The position numbers and the translations under genes were made by a program. A stretch of 64,000 nt of DNA from Macrobrachium rosenbergii (Eukaryota > Arthropoda > Malacostraca > Decapoda > Palaemonidae): positions 32,002,501-32,066,500 of the forward strand of contig NC_089744.1 of the NCBI RefSeq assembly GCF_040412425.1, in the 5' to 3' direction. A model generated the notes under the pieces. It was not told the origin of the DNA, searched no databases, and was given only the letters and a program-made list of their open reading frames with translations. This document shows, one piece after another, positions 34,428 to 46,600 of the stretch. How positions within the stretch are numbered: the stretch's first letter is position 1; each line of letters opens with the position of its first letter.

Positions 34428-36132
34428 CCATGGGTCTGGGATGCTGCAGAAGTCTTCCATCTAGACAGGAGTATTAGATGTTTGTGCATTCGCTCCTGCC
34501 TCGTCCTCATAATTTGAGTATGCTATGTTTTGTGTTCCTGCATACCTAATGATTAAACTTGCCTACGAAATCCTTTTCAGTAATGAAGAAGGCAGATATT
34601 GTTACATATGGAGAAGGGGGCGATCTATGACAGCCACTGCTTCTGAAATGAGAGACTTCTTTTTAGAGAAGGGAGTCCAAGATTTTCCTGCAAATGATGT
34701 ACAATTCTTTGAAGACATTTCCAAGTAAGACGAGATTTACTGTCTTCAAAATCTTGACTGGAACTGTGGTTGTTCCACAACAATCCTTTAGATAAAGTTG
34801 TCGGTCTTTTCAGTAGTCGTTTTTTTATTTGGAATGAATCTTACTTAATGTTAAAGTTAGCTTATATCTTCGCACCATCAGGTGTGATTGGCATTCTAAA
34901 TAGAAAAAATAATGCTCAACTAACCCACTAGAACCGTCTCTGTAATCACCTTTCCCCACTAGGGGGAGTTGGAATGTTTACATGTTTGTCAGAGTTCTTC
35001 CTGCCGTGTCCTTGTGCAGACAGTGTGAATCACTTTTAGTAATAATTTTGACTATTTCTGACTGATTTTCTCCTATATGATATGTGCTTGTTTTCTGTTT
35101 TTGCATTATGTCATCTTCAGCAGATGAAAGCATTATGCTGTATGGGAAAGAGTTTGTGCAAACCAAATGCTTCAAGGTTGTGCATAATGGCCACGTGTGT
35201 GTGTTAGCCTAGCTGCTGGGGCAGGAGTGTGGTTTTTCTTCTCGTTTGGAAGAAAATAAGAGTGATCTGATGAGAGGATGAATAATTTTGTGAAGTACCG
35301 AAAGATGAGACAGGCTCATAGATCACATAGACAATTCATTTGGGCAGACCATAAGCCTAATCGGTCATTTCCCTTTTCTCCTGGTGTTGCTTCTCCTCCT
35401 CCTCCATTGCCTGACAGGTTAATTCCCCTCTCACTCCTGCTCTGCCTTCTTTTGCTCCCTAAGTGGTTCAACAGCAAAATAATAGGTAACTGAGAAATAT
35501 TCTTCCTTTACTGGTCAGAAATTTGACCATATATTTTTAAGTGAAGATCCCCCCCCCCCATCCCATTGTGACCAACCTTTTCTGTTGGTCTTCTCCACAG
35601 ACAGGAATCCATTGCATGTCTTCGAACTAAGGTTTGTGCCTGCACCACCTCTAGTGGGTTAGTCAAGCATTATTTTTTTTTATTTTGAATGCTGATTGCA
35701 CCTGATGGCTCAAAGATATAAACTAAATTTAACAGTAGTTAACTATCCAAAAATTTATTTCATCATTTTTTTCCAGAGAATTTTTTTTTACATTGCAGTG
35801 CTGTTCCCAAGTCAGTCTTGTTGGCACATTGGTACCACACGGAAACCATACTTTGTAAGAGGCCCATCTCTTTGGCTATGGCTGTCACAGACTTCCTGCT
35901 TGTTCATAATGTAATCCTGCTTGTTCATAATGTAACAATGTGCATGTTCTTCATAACTGATTGGGATTTCTTAGGTCCGTTTAATCATTAAGCATGCAAG
36001 AACACAAAACATAGCATACAAAAATTATATGAGGATAGGGCAGGAGAACATACACAAACGTCTGACTCCTCCGACTGCTTGTCCAACATTTTCTGTCTGG
36101 ATAAGAAGAACTCTGTTACTCCCAGACCCATG
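34428..36132. mobile_element. Foldback element: about 500 bp inverted arms, about 720 bp loop
   Basis: The left arm (34428-34931) pairs with the right arm (35651-36132). Landmarks are CCATGGGTCTGGGA, a CTCCTGCC-TCCTCATA block, TATGCTATGTTTTGTGTTC, AATGATTAAAC, ATTGTTACAT, and AACCCACTAG. The arms are diverged but collinear, and similarity continues weakly outward to about 34380 and 36180. The loop holds short open stretches: 35108-35209 starting MSSSADESIMLYGKEF, and 35278-35493 starting MNNFVKYRKMRQAHRSHRQF. Their composition looks protein-like, but I recognise no family. The left arm also has an open stretch at 34525-34728. Confidence 0.75.
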
Positions 36133-36469
36133 GCAATGCGAGACACATGAAGAAACTCAATTAACTCCTAGAAATTGCAAAAATATCAAAACCTATTTTC
36201 ATCCTTATATGGGGTTGGGTTCAAAGTCTTTTTGCAGTGACTGTACTTTCAACAAACATTTTACTTTAGACCTTGGAGGCTAACCTCATACATATAATTA
36301 TTTTCATATAAATTTTCAGTTATAAGGTACATATATTATTGTAACCTCGTAATTAGAAGATAGTTTCTCACAAATCCTAAAGCATTTATAAATGAGCTAT
36401 ATAAAATAGTGTCAAGAAACTAAAAATTTTAACAATGTGTCTGTGTAGATGTCCCTCTTCTAATTCCAT

Positions 36470-36930
36470 ACCTTTTGAATAATGACATGACTTCATATTT
36501 GGCATGCACAATCCACTAATGATCTTGATGTACAGAATGAAATCATGGGCTTATTTGGGTGTCAAAAGTCAGAGAGTCAATGTAAGCCTTAAATTATAAA
36601 CTTTGAGATAAACTTGATATCTGGCATGAACCCCATGTGCAAAGTGAGGTCAAGGGCATACTTTAGAAGTCAAAAGTCAAACAAGAATTTAACAATGACA
36701 GGAAATTATGATCTATACAAGCAGAGACTTCATATCTGACATTCATTCTCCACTAATAAACCAATGTGTAAAGGTCACAATCAAACTTAAGAGGTCATAT
36801 GTCACATATGAATTTAGCCTTTGGTATATGTGGTCTATACAAGGAGACCATGTTATGCATGCATAATCAACTACTGATGGCAATATGCAGAGGTTAAAGG
36901 TCACACAAGCATCTGACATTGGTCATAACA
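36470..36930. repeat. About 120 bp diverged tandem repeat rich in AGGTCA-like words
   Basis: Four diverged monomers start near 36489, 36610, 36727 and 36845. Each has a CTTCATAT-TGGCATGCA-like start, a CCACTAATGA block, a GTGCAAAGTGAGGTCAAGGG-like block and a GAGGTCA-A-GTCACA-AAG block. The half-site-like words arise from the repeat and need not be regulatory. Confidence 0.65.
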
Positions 36931-37396
36931 ATTAACCCTTTAACGCCGAAGCCCTATTTTCAAAAATGTCTCCCGTATGCCGGCGGCCTCTGAGAGGTAG
37001 CGCCGAAGCGGAAAAAAAGTTTTTTTAAAAAAATCACAGCACGCTTAGTTTTCAAGATTAAGAGTTCATTTTTGGCTCCTTTTTTCTCATTGCCTGAAGT
37101 TTAGTATGCAAAACCATCAGAAATAAAAAAATATCACTTTTAATCATATATAAATATTGGAATATCGGATGACGAAGAAATAATTTCTGATGAAAAAAAA
37201 CTCGTATATAATTGAATATATACAAATCGTATATAATTGTACAAAGGAAAACGGTTGAAGCTAATGAGTTAATTTTTTTAGTTGTATTGTACACTAAATT
37301 GCGATGAGTTTGGTATATAACAGATTGTAAAACGATTAAAGCAACACAGAGAAAATATTATCACAAAATGATGCATGAATTCGTAACGCGCGGACG

Positions 37397-38752
37397 TAAA
37401 AAAAGTTTTTTCAAAATTCACCAAAAATCAAAATATTGTGCTAGAGACTTTCCAATTGTGCCAAAATGAAGGAAATTGATTGAATATTACTAGGCTGTAA
37501 GTTTTTAGCTTACAATTGCATTTTTGAACCATTTCGATTGAGTTAAAGTTGATCAAGGTTGATTTTTTCCATTTATCGTTATTTCGATGTAAATATAAAA
37601 AAACTGTGAAGAGCTAAAGGAATGATATATTTTTTGTTGTATTCTACATGAAATTGCGCACATTTTGATGTATAACACTTTATGTAACAAATAATATGAA
37701 ACGGAAAAAATTACGGTAAGCTGAAAAAATTACGGCAAGCTGACGCAAGAAATGACAGGATTTTCAGTGGAGTCCCTTACGGATGCATTTTCGATCATTT
37801 GAGCAAGTTGACCGAATGGAAAATTTTTTTCAAAAAATTCACCAAAAATCTACATATTGTGCTAGAGACTTTCCGTTTGTTGCAAAATGAAGGTAAATGA
37901 TTGATTGTTACTCGAATGTAATAATTATGGCTTACGGATGCATTTTTCGATCATTTCAGTCGAGTCAAAGTTGACCGAATGTTAAAATTTTGTCAGTTAT
38001 CGTGATTTCGGCGAAAATATTAAAAAACTGTGAAGAGCTACAGGAATGACATATTTTTTGTTGTATTCTACATGAAATTGCGCACATTTTGATGTATAAC
38101 ACTTTATGTAATGAATAATATGAAACGGCGAAAAAATTACGGCAAGCTGACGCAAGAAATGACAGGATTTTCAGCGGAGTCCGCACGCGTGGAGCGAAGG
38201 AAAATTTTTTTTCAAAAATTCACCAAAAATCTAAATAATGTTCTAGAGACTTTCCGTTTGTTGCAAAATGAAGGTAAATGATTGATTGTTACTCGAATGT
38301 AATAATTATGGCTTACGGATGCGTTTTTCGATCATTTCGGTCAAATCAAAGTTGACCGAATGTTAAAATTTTGTCAGTTATTGTGATTTCTAAAGGAATG
38401 ATGAAAATATTAAAAACTGTGAAGAGCTAAAGGAATGATATATTTTTTGTTGTATTCTACATGAAATTGTGCACATTTTGATGTATAACACTTTATGTAA
38501 CGAATAATATGAAACGACGAAAAAATTACGGCAAGCTGACACAAGAAATGACAGGATTTTCAGCGGAGTTCGTCGTGTGGAGCGGAGGAAAGTTTTTTTT
38601 TTCAAAAATTCACCAAAATTCTAAATATTGTGCTAGAGACTTTCCGTTTGTTGCAAAATGAAGGTAAATGATTGATTGTTACTCGAATGTAATAATTATG
38701 GCTTACGGATGCGTTTTTCGATCATTTCGGTCGAGTCAAAGTTGACCGAATG
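37397..38752. repeat. About 385 bp tandem repeat, four units, inside the TTAA element
   Basis: The CTAGAGACTTTCC word occurs at 37441, 37862, 38243 and 38633. Each unit carries AAAAATTCACCAAAAATCTA, TTGCAAAATGAAGGTAAATG, GATCATTTCGGTCGAGTCAA, ACTGTGAAGAGCTA, GATGTATAACACTTTATGTA and GCTGACGCAAGAAATGACAG. The last three units are the most similar, and the first is the most diverged. Confidence 0.9.
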
Positions 38753-38995
38753 TTAAAATTCACTTTGGTTGCTGGGTCCTTCTCCAGCATCCCAGTCTAA
38801 AACTCGCCTCACACGCTCACTTCCGACAGGCAGTATGCGCCTTTCACGGTCCTGACGCCTTTGTGACATATCTACAAACGTCCTGTTGCAGCACAAATAC
38901 GCAAACACTCGCCAAAGTTCTGCAAAACATGTCTGTGTCAAAATATCGCTCCCGCAAGGTCCAACGCTGATGCTACCTGGCGTGAGTAGGAGGGA

Positions 38996-39009
38996 ATTCG
39001 CGCATGCGC
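38996..39009. repeat. CGCGCATGCGCG palindrome
   Basis: A perfect 12 bp GC palindrome inside the GC-richer end of the TTAA element. It may be chance or a protein-binding site. Confidence 0.5.
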
Positions 39010-39228
39010 GTCTGGGTGACGCTCAAAAACAACACAACACCTGGATCCGTGAACTCCCAGCATCTGCCAAGACGCGTGATTTGAAATCTTCCGCAAACTA
39101 GGCCTATAATCATTTTTCCGCAAATATTTAAAAAAAGCATTTTCAGTCGACGTTTGCAACGTCCACTCGGCATTCGACAGACAATTTTTGATGACGTTTA
39201 AAACGTCCAACAGGCGTTTAAGGGTTAA

Positions 39229-40438
39229 AGGATATTTACAGCTTTTTCAGCCTAGGGAATGATGTATTCTGCAAGTTACTTACAACATGCAGCCAACATC
39301 CATACAATCTAACTCTACTGATTCTCCTTTGCACTTTACTGTTCTTTTCAATACTAAATGTGAAGACTGATAATGGTATTTTCACTACTGTTAGCCAATG
39401 AGGTACTGTTCCATCCCCTGGTTAGATGCCTACATTACTTTTTAGGAACTGTACCCCAGTGGAGTGTTAAGTATGCTTGGCCTACAAATCACTATCACAT
39501 ACTGTATATACAGTACATAAAGGTGAAATGTCCTATTCTTGATAGTCAGGTCAACACAAATAGCTGTTACTATATCATAAAAATAATACTGAACTGCATA
39601 TTAACAAGATTTTATCACCACTGTACTGAGATAAGAAGATAGGAAGATAGGCTAAAAATTAATATTCATTAGCAACCATTGTAAAAATGTACAAACTGGA
39701 TACAGTACTTACATTTAAAGGAGATTTTGTAATTACAGGGCCGCTTAAACAGACAAGTGGATCTAACTCATCCTATGCTGTAACTGCTTCTCCCATTTAG
39801 ATCAGCTGAACAGCTTTCATAATAGGATATGTTGAAGGTATAATAAACAGATATATATTAAAGTTATATCTATTTCATACAGAACATAGTAATAAGTGCT
39901 CTTACTGTGTTCCTGAATATTTGTGCAACTAATACAATATCAGAACTTATATATCAATTTCATACACTGAACATTTAATTCTAAATTTATTGCACCATGA
40001 TAGTACGAGTAACATTCAGATTCAATATATACAAAGTATAACAGTTCATATCTTGATATTTTCTTTGGCATGATGAATAAACCAGCTTCCAGGAGGATAT
40101 GCTGTGCATAATTATGAGGTATCAAGAGAATAATTTCAGAAATACCATGTCAATTTTCAAAAAAATAAATGTCCAGATCCTCAGTCTGACTGCCCTAACC
40201 TGTGTGCAAAATAAACCATAAATCAGGAATTGTTAATGTCCTTCAACCAATCAGTGCCATTCTTAACATGGTGTTGGTTATAATGCAAGTTTTTATCTTG
40301 TCAGCTAGATAAAAACCTCTGGCCAGGCTTATTTCTTTTATCCCAGAATCATAGAAAATTGGACTTGTGAGTTACAAGGAACTGTTTGAGTGCTTACATT
40401 TATAGATTATGCTTATATTATCAGTACCAAAACTACTA
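39229..40438. other. Intergenic DNA, nothing recognised
   Basis: AT-rich sequence. The open stretch at 39373-39642 has no known motif. Confidence 0.4.
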
Positions 40439-40613
40439 CAGTTCGACCTCTTGGGACCAGGCCATAGCTGGACCACAGGAAATCCCAGACGAAAGAAATC
40501 ACCCCTAAAAAACCCCTATGTAAACAAAGTCTTGGCAGCTAATTCCACATCTATATCGCTGTGTTATCAAAAGTAGAACAAAGCTTATGAATAATCACTG
40601 TCATTTGTTAGGT

Positions 40614-40860
40614 TTAGTTCCTTATGAAAACTCTTGCATGCTCCATAAGTGTCTCCCCGGAAATGTTTACACCTTCGGTTCGTCGGAGCTTAAACCACTT
40701 GAAAAGCGCACTGTCGCGTTCTGATCTCCTGGCACCATTTAAGTTTTCCAGCACTTTAAACATTTCTGTTTCATTTTCAGCAAAAACCTAAAAATCTGCT
40801 GCTTTTGTTTCTTTAAACCTGCACATGTGAGAGAGAAACTCTTGACCCCTTAAAGGTTGT
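40614..40860 (-). pseudogene. pogo/Tigger transposase fragment (CENP-B-type HTH)
   Basis: An open frame from 40787 down to a stop at 40614 encodes VFAENETEMFKVLENLNGAR, then ALFKWFKLRRTEGVNISG, then ETLMEHARVF. The phrase ALFKWF--RR-EG--ISG-ML-E-A is the hallmark of the second DNA-binding HTH of CENP-B, Jerky and Tigger proteins. In-frame stops lie just upstream (ADF then a stop), and the DDE catalytic domain is not found. It is a dead remnant. Confidence 0.82.
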
Positions 40861-41812
40861 TACACCAAAAGATAAACATTTGCAAAATTCAAATACTGTA
40901 ACAGTTTTACTAAGAATGACATTTATAATAAAACTTGTTTTACATACTGTATGAAGTTATATTTCATGCATTGTTGTCATATTATTTTATTATAATTTAT
41001 GAACATAGCATTCAGGTGCCATTTGCATTCTGATAATGTTTACAGGAGCCAAGCCATTTGCATTCTGATAATGTTTACATTCTTAAAATCATCAGCTGAC
41101 TGCATTTTACCAACATCATCACAGCCATTGGTTGCTAAATGAGACGCAATTCAGAAATTCCTTTTTTTCTGTCAATTATCACTGCTGGGTTTAAAAATGC
41201 AACTTACTTTATGCAGTAAGTTAAATGAAGTAAAGGTGTGATTTTGCTAGTATCTAATATTGCTTTTGCCTTTTCCAAAACATTTTGTGGCCTGCACATT
41301 ATTTGTTTCTTTGTTTCTTCAGCCACAACTACAACCATAAATTTAGTGGCATACTTTCCTAACACCTTCCTCTCCACTGAGTGAAGGATGAATAAAGATT
41401 TATCTTATTCTTATTTATGAAAGTCACCATCAAAAATTAGCAAATTTTTAACTAGTCGACAACTGTAACGCAACCCTTACTAAACATGCGTTACTTAGGT
41501 AACTGACATCAGCAAACAGCTGTTTCTCGATTCGATTGTTTATGTCAGTACTTGCTGTTGTTGATGGCAGTAGTAAGTGGTTGTTAATTATAAGAAATAG
41601 TGAAGAATTCTTGGGCAAGTCACAATGTTGGTAAGCCTGATTTAATGTATGAAGATTCATATTTAATCTAATGAACTTTGGCTTCTAGGCCTATTTATTA
41701 GTTAAAAGCTAACTCAGATGTAATGTGCATTATCAATGGTATCCACCAAAACTGAGACAGGCATAGAAAGCCTATCATGGTGTAATCTACTGAAAATACA
41801 TCTCGCACTATA

Positions 41813-42108
41813 CAGGCAGTCCTCTGTTAACGGCAGGCTCGGTTAATGGCGATCTAGTTTCATGGAGCTTGTCTAGCGACGAAAATCTACAATTTTCGGT
41901 GCCGAAAATTGCAGATTTCCACTTATTGGCACTGATAATTGGGGTATTGGCACCAATACATACCTAACAGAGGCGCCAATAACCGAAAATCGGCACCTTT
42001 CGGCACCGATAAGCCCGAAAATCGCCGAAAAAGTGCCGGAAATCGCCGATTTTCGGTTATCATCACACCCCCAGAATGGAACCCCCACCGATAACTGAGG
42101 ACTGCCTG
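41813..42108. mobile_element. MITE with CAGGCAGTCC ends, 296 bp, TA target duplication
   Basis: The left end is CAGGCAGTCCTCTGTTAACG and the right end inverted is CAGGCAGTCCTCAGTTATCG. TA flanks both sides. The interior repeats CGCCGATTTTCGG-like words in both orientations and holds the GGCGATCTAGTTTCATGGAGC segment shared with the other copies. It is nested in the Tigger-like element. Confidence 0.88.
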
Positions 42109-42421
42109 TACACAAAGTATATGATGAAATCATGTTTGGGACGAAACTTTAATGATCGCATGATACACGAGATTGAAAAATACAAGTGCATATGCAAATT
42201 ATGGTTCTTTTGTATGCTGTATATTTTTTAGTTTTACAGAATGTTTTTGTTGGAAATAAACTGTGCTTATGTATTTAAGGAGCAACCTTCAGTTCTGAAA
42301 TCTGAAAAAATCCAGAAACTGAAATGTGTGGCGTCACCCTCATAGCCGCTCAAGAACTAACGGTGGCTGATTAAAAAATGTCCTGGACCATGGAATGCCG
42401 GATTTTCAGGGTTGGACTGTA

Positions 42422-43667
42422 CAAGAAATGGTATATGAATAACTAAGGTGGACGAAATAATTAGCGCTTCCCTGATAAGTTGGCTACTCCACTTTCTATG
42501 TTACTTATCATTTCATGAGACTTGAGTGACATTTGTATTACCTGTACTCTGCCGGTTCCTAATACTTGTGTATTTTTATTGTAAATTAATTTAATGGGAT
42601 CATCAAATCACATTTCACCTCTCACACAGCTCAACAAAAGGTTTTGTTCTTAAATGATAGCCAAAAATTGGAGTAAGGTAAAGTTAAAGAAGTACGAAAA
42701 TACTAATGGAAACTGATGGAAAGTAACAGGTGGGGAAGCAGGGACTCTGCAACAACATTTAGTGTCTGCAGTGTGCCACAGAAGTGGTACCCCTCTATGG
42801 GGCTGTCTTCTTATAAAAATGGAGAAATACCAAAAAATAGATAATTTTATGACAATCAATTTCTCTTGAGAAGTGAAGCTGTGAATAAAACTAAAGGTAC
42901 ATGATAAGACCTAGCATTATCTAGGTAACAGATTTAAAATTTTACTATATTCAGTGAGATTTCAAAAATCTTACTCTTAAGCCATTTCTGTGAAATGAGG
43001 ATGGGGAGTAAGCATGTATCAGAAATTGAGCTACCAGTCCTTTTATTTTATACAGTACAAAACTTGTACTGTTACGTAAATGGTGATATGACAAACTACA
43101 ATAGCCCTGGCCATCTTAGTGACAAGTTTATCCCAGGCATAAAATTGGATGCACTACTGGGCTGTCTTTATTACATGGAAAAAAGATATACTCCAACAAC
43201 TCCAGTGCTGGATTTCTTGGCTTTGTGAAAACTAGTCTCATATTTATTCACTTTTTGACACTGATGGCTGAAAGTAATTTTATCCCCAGGTTACTACAAA
43301 AAACCGTAAAATACAGTTTCTTGCACCATAATTCTAGGCTCTATCAAAAAGAGACTTGCTAGTAATGCTCCAAAGAACAAAGCCACTAATCTCCAAAACT
43401 AGGATTAGCTACAAGTAGGAAGGAAAATTCAGACCTGGTGGCATAATGACCATCCTAAGGTCTCAATAGAAGAGAAGGACAATACCAAAGGGGAAATGAT
43501 TTAGCATAGTCTGAGCATACTATTTACAAAAATCCACTTCCCTAGATTCATTTCTTGTGTCAGGAAAGGAATGTGAATAAAGTTCTTCATAATCCACTTT
43601 CCTAGATTTATCTCTGGTGTCTGGATGGGAATGTGTATCAAGTGCTATATATCATGTAACCTAACAT
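42422..43667. other. Intergenic DNA with a small 60 bp tandem duplication
   Basis: At 43531-43582 and 43591-43643 a segment with ATCCACTT-CCTAGATT and GGAATGTG repeats once. No gene was recognised. Confidence 0.45.
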
Positions 43668-46600
43668 GACAAATTTTAAAATTAATTTGTATTTTTCATA
43701 GCTAACAAACCTGAAGTCTTTACATTACGATAAACCTTCTGGTGCCAGCTGGAAACCAGTAAAAAACAATAAGAATTGTTTATGCAAGGAATTGGTGGCA
43801 TCTGGCATCAGTCACAGGGATAAGGGAGGAAGCAGACAACGACCTAATCTCTAATCTCACAACATATTTAGTCTTCTTACCGCCTTCAGAGAAGGACATA
43901 CTTTCGCTCTCCTCCCTAAGGCCGGTTTCTCCTTCCTTGCCTGCGTTTCCTTGGTTTAAGATTTTTGCGTCATAGTGATGTATTGTGTGTTTTGGGTGCG
44001 TGTGTTTTGACTTTTGATAATGCAATCCCAAAACTCATCTAAGCATTCCCTTAAGCCGCAGAGGAAATGTCCCAGTGTAGGAAACTACCCTTGTTCATGT
44101 TTTCTTGCTTCCTTGGGAAGGGTTCTCTCCTACTTGGATGGATGTTTCTCAAGCTCCTAATTGTTCTGCTTCTCCCTTGTCCAGACCTTCCCCAGTTGCT
44201 TCTTCTTCCTTGGAAGATTTTACCCCTTCCCATTCTTCCATTGCCTCATCCTTGGAAGTTCTGGGAGAGGGTCAGGAGATTATTTCCTCATGCTGCCCCC
44301 TCTTTCTAGGGTGGGAAGGTCCCCTGCACCCAGGAGGGTGGAAGCAACACCATCTTTTTGTCTGTTTCAAGTTCGGATGTGCAGAAGAGTTTTGGCATTT
44401 GGGCCTCGTTAGGCCTATCAGGGGTACCAACTTTAGATGGCCTTCATGTCTTCTTGCTTTCCAGTGTCAGCTGTCATGACAGTTCCCAGCCCTCCTGACC
44501 TTCACTTTGCTGGTTCTCGCACTGTTTCCCCTGGTATGATGCCATTAGACCTTCCAGCACATTGTCTTGGGTCGCCTCCTGTTAAGGCTACAGCTTCTTG
44601 GGTTTCCTGCTCAGCCGCCATGACAGCTCCCATATCAACGGCTATCCCAGCTCCTGTATAGAATTCGTCTGTTCCTGTGACATCACGGCTGTCTTCAGTT
44701 TCTGTAATGACATCATCATCTACTGCTCCATCTGCAGACTCTCTTGTTCAGGCTGTGTTTGACAAAGTTGACTCGGTCTTTCAAGAGAAGTACGGATGTG
44801 TTCTGAAGAAGAAACAACGTAAATCTCTCTTCTTCTTCATCTCCTCTCCTGTTTGTTCTACCTCATCAGACACTGGAGGATCAAAGATTTCATCGTTGAT
44901 CCTCGGCCCAGGAGGCAAAGGGCCATCTACATTTCTCCGTTGTCCTCAGACCACGCCCGTGATTCTCCCATACGTGTCGGTGGTGTGCCTCGTCCATCCG
45001 CCTTGTCTTCCAGAACCTCATTCGAGAGGAAAGCTGCAGTGATTCTGTCTTCCCCAGTTCGTCCTGTGCAATTTCGGAGAAAAGACAATAAAGCTCTAAT
45101 CAAGAAATCCTGAGTGGTGGATTCTTCTGCAGTTCTACCCTCACACAGCTGGAATTTGTCACATCCGTGTTCTTGTCAACAGACTTGTCTCATCGTTCTA
45201 CTTCATGTCCTGCTGCTAGGACGTTCTTCACGTTCTCATTCCTATGTCCGTCATTCCAGGAGTTCAGTCAGTCCTTGGCCTTCCGGACGTCCGTCTTACC
45301 TTCGTTCTAGGTCATGTTTGCCTGAGAAAGATTGTGATTTCCCCTCTGATTCTCATGGACACGGGCATGTAGATAGGCATGGCTGTGTGGATGGAAACAG
45401 TCACAGTTCTACACCAGGTGAGCCGGGCATGCAGACTCGCAGTTCTTCACCTCAACGACATTCCTCATTTCTATCTCCAAGGAGAGACCACCACTGACGT
45501 TCATCTTCCTGTGGCCGCAGACATGACTATGGCCCTTCCAGGCCGTGGGATGATGCACGTCCATCATGTGAGAAGAGAATTTCTGTCTTGAACCAGTGAT
45601 CAAGACACCTCAAATTCCACTGCATCAAAAGATGTTCCAACTCCTGCAAAAGTCTTAGGGCCTGATGGATCTTATGCCCCGGTGTTAAACCCTTCGGATT
45701 CATGGAAGAGGCAGACAGGGATCCTCATGACCAGGAAGTGGAGGATGTGGAGAATCAAGAGTTTTATACTTCCTATGCAGAGGGTATTGATCTCATTTGT
45801 GAGTTCAATAATCTTTCTAAGAAAGCTGTGGCTCCTGCGATTGCGATTGTCCCTACAGGTATAGAAGCTTTGCTAGGACTGAAGAAGGGCTCTAAAATCT
45901 TTTGAATTACCCAGCTCAAGCCATGAAGACTCTGTCCTAAATCGAGTCAATTCCTTGATTTCGGGCCAGGTTAACTCTCTTCGTTCCAGCAGGCCAGTCA
46001 AGCTTCTTCTTCCTCCACTTCCTAGCCATAAAAAATTTTATGCAACTCCTCTTGTGCCACTTCTAAATAGACAAGTCAACTCCAATGTCATTCAGTTAAA
46101 GCTGGGACTGGTCATTCCCTCACTTTTCAAGAAGCAGCAACTTTGGAGTCGGCTGCCTCTTCTGCCTTCCAGACTGTCTTTTAGCTCGATTTGTGGTTGA
46201 CAGCAGTGGCCAGAATCTACTCTTCTTCATCAAAAATTACAGCTAACAGTGCGTCTTACATCAGGTTGTTACAATCTGGTGCTAAGGCCATTTCGTAGCT
46301 TACCCACATGAGTGCTAACCTATGGGCTAATTTGCAGCAAATGAGGAGAGATGCAGTCCTCTCCAAAGTGGCTCGGTTTTTTGACACTGACTCCTTGTTA
46401 TTCTTGAGGAATGGTGATATCCTAGATTCCCAGCTGCTTTTCCCCAGGGATCAGCTAGAGACTGCTATCAATAGGTGTCAAGCAAATAATAACGACCGTC
46501 TTGTTCAGCAAACAGTGACAAAATCAGCTGGTCCCTCTTGCTTTAATGCCCTAAGACAGTAACCACAACCTCCTCCCAAGAAGCCTTCAAGACCAACTCC

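Larger units (their letters stand above)
36936..39224. mobile_element. TTAA-flanked piggyBac-type non-autonomous element, 2.29 kb
   Basis: The left end is CCCTTTAACGCCGAAGCCC; the right end, read inverted, is CCCTTAAACGCCTGTTGG. Both are directly flanked by TTAA (36932-36935 and 39225-39228), the target used by piggyBac-superfamily transposons. The interior is mostly a four-unit tandem repeat (37397-38752). The GC-richer segment 38753-39110 has an open - strand frame (38753-38941) that starts MTQTCFAELW and could be a 5' coding leftover, but I cannot identify it. Confidence 0.75.
40439..42419 (-). mobile_element. pogo/Tigger-like DNA transposon, 1.98 kb, degraded, with nested MITE
   Basis: The ends are CAGTTCGACCTC and, inverted, CAGTCCAACCCTGAAAATCC, each flanked by TA (40437-40438 and 42420-42421). 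The right end with AATCCGGCATTCCATGGTCC is typical of pogo/Tigger termini. A transposase fragment with a CENP-B-type helix-turn-helix lies on the - strand at 40614-40860. A 296 bp MITE (41813-42108) is inserted inside. Confidence 0.78.

Noticed and set aside
36885..36900. Functional nuclear receptor response element
   Set aside because: The half-site words come from a diverged tandem repeat and no promoter is nearby, so regulation is not supported.
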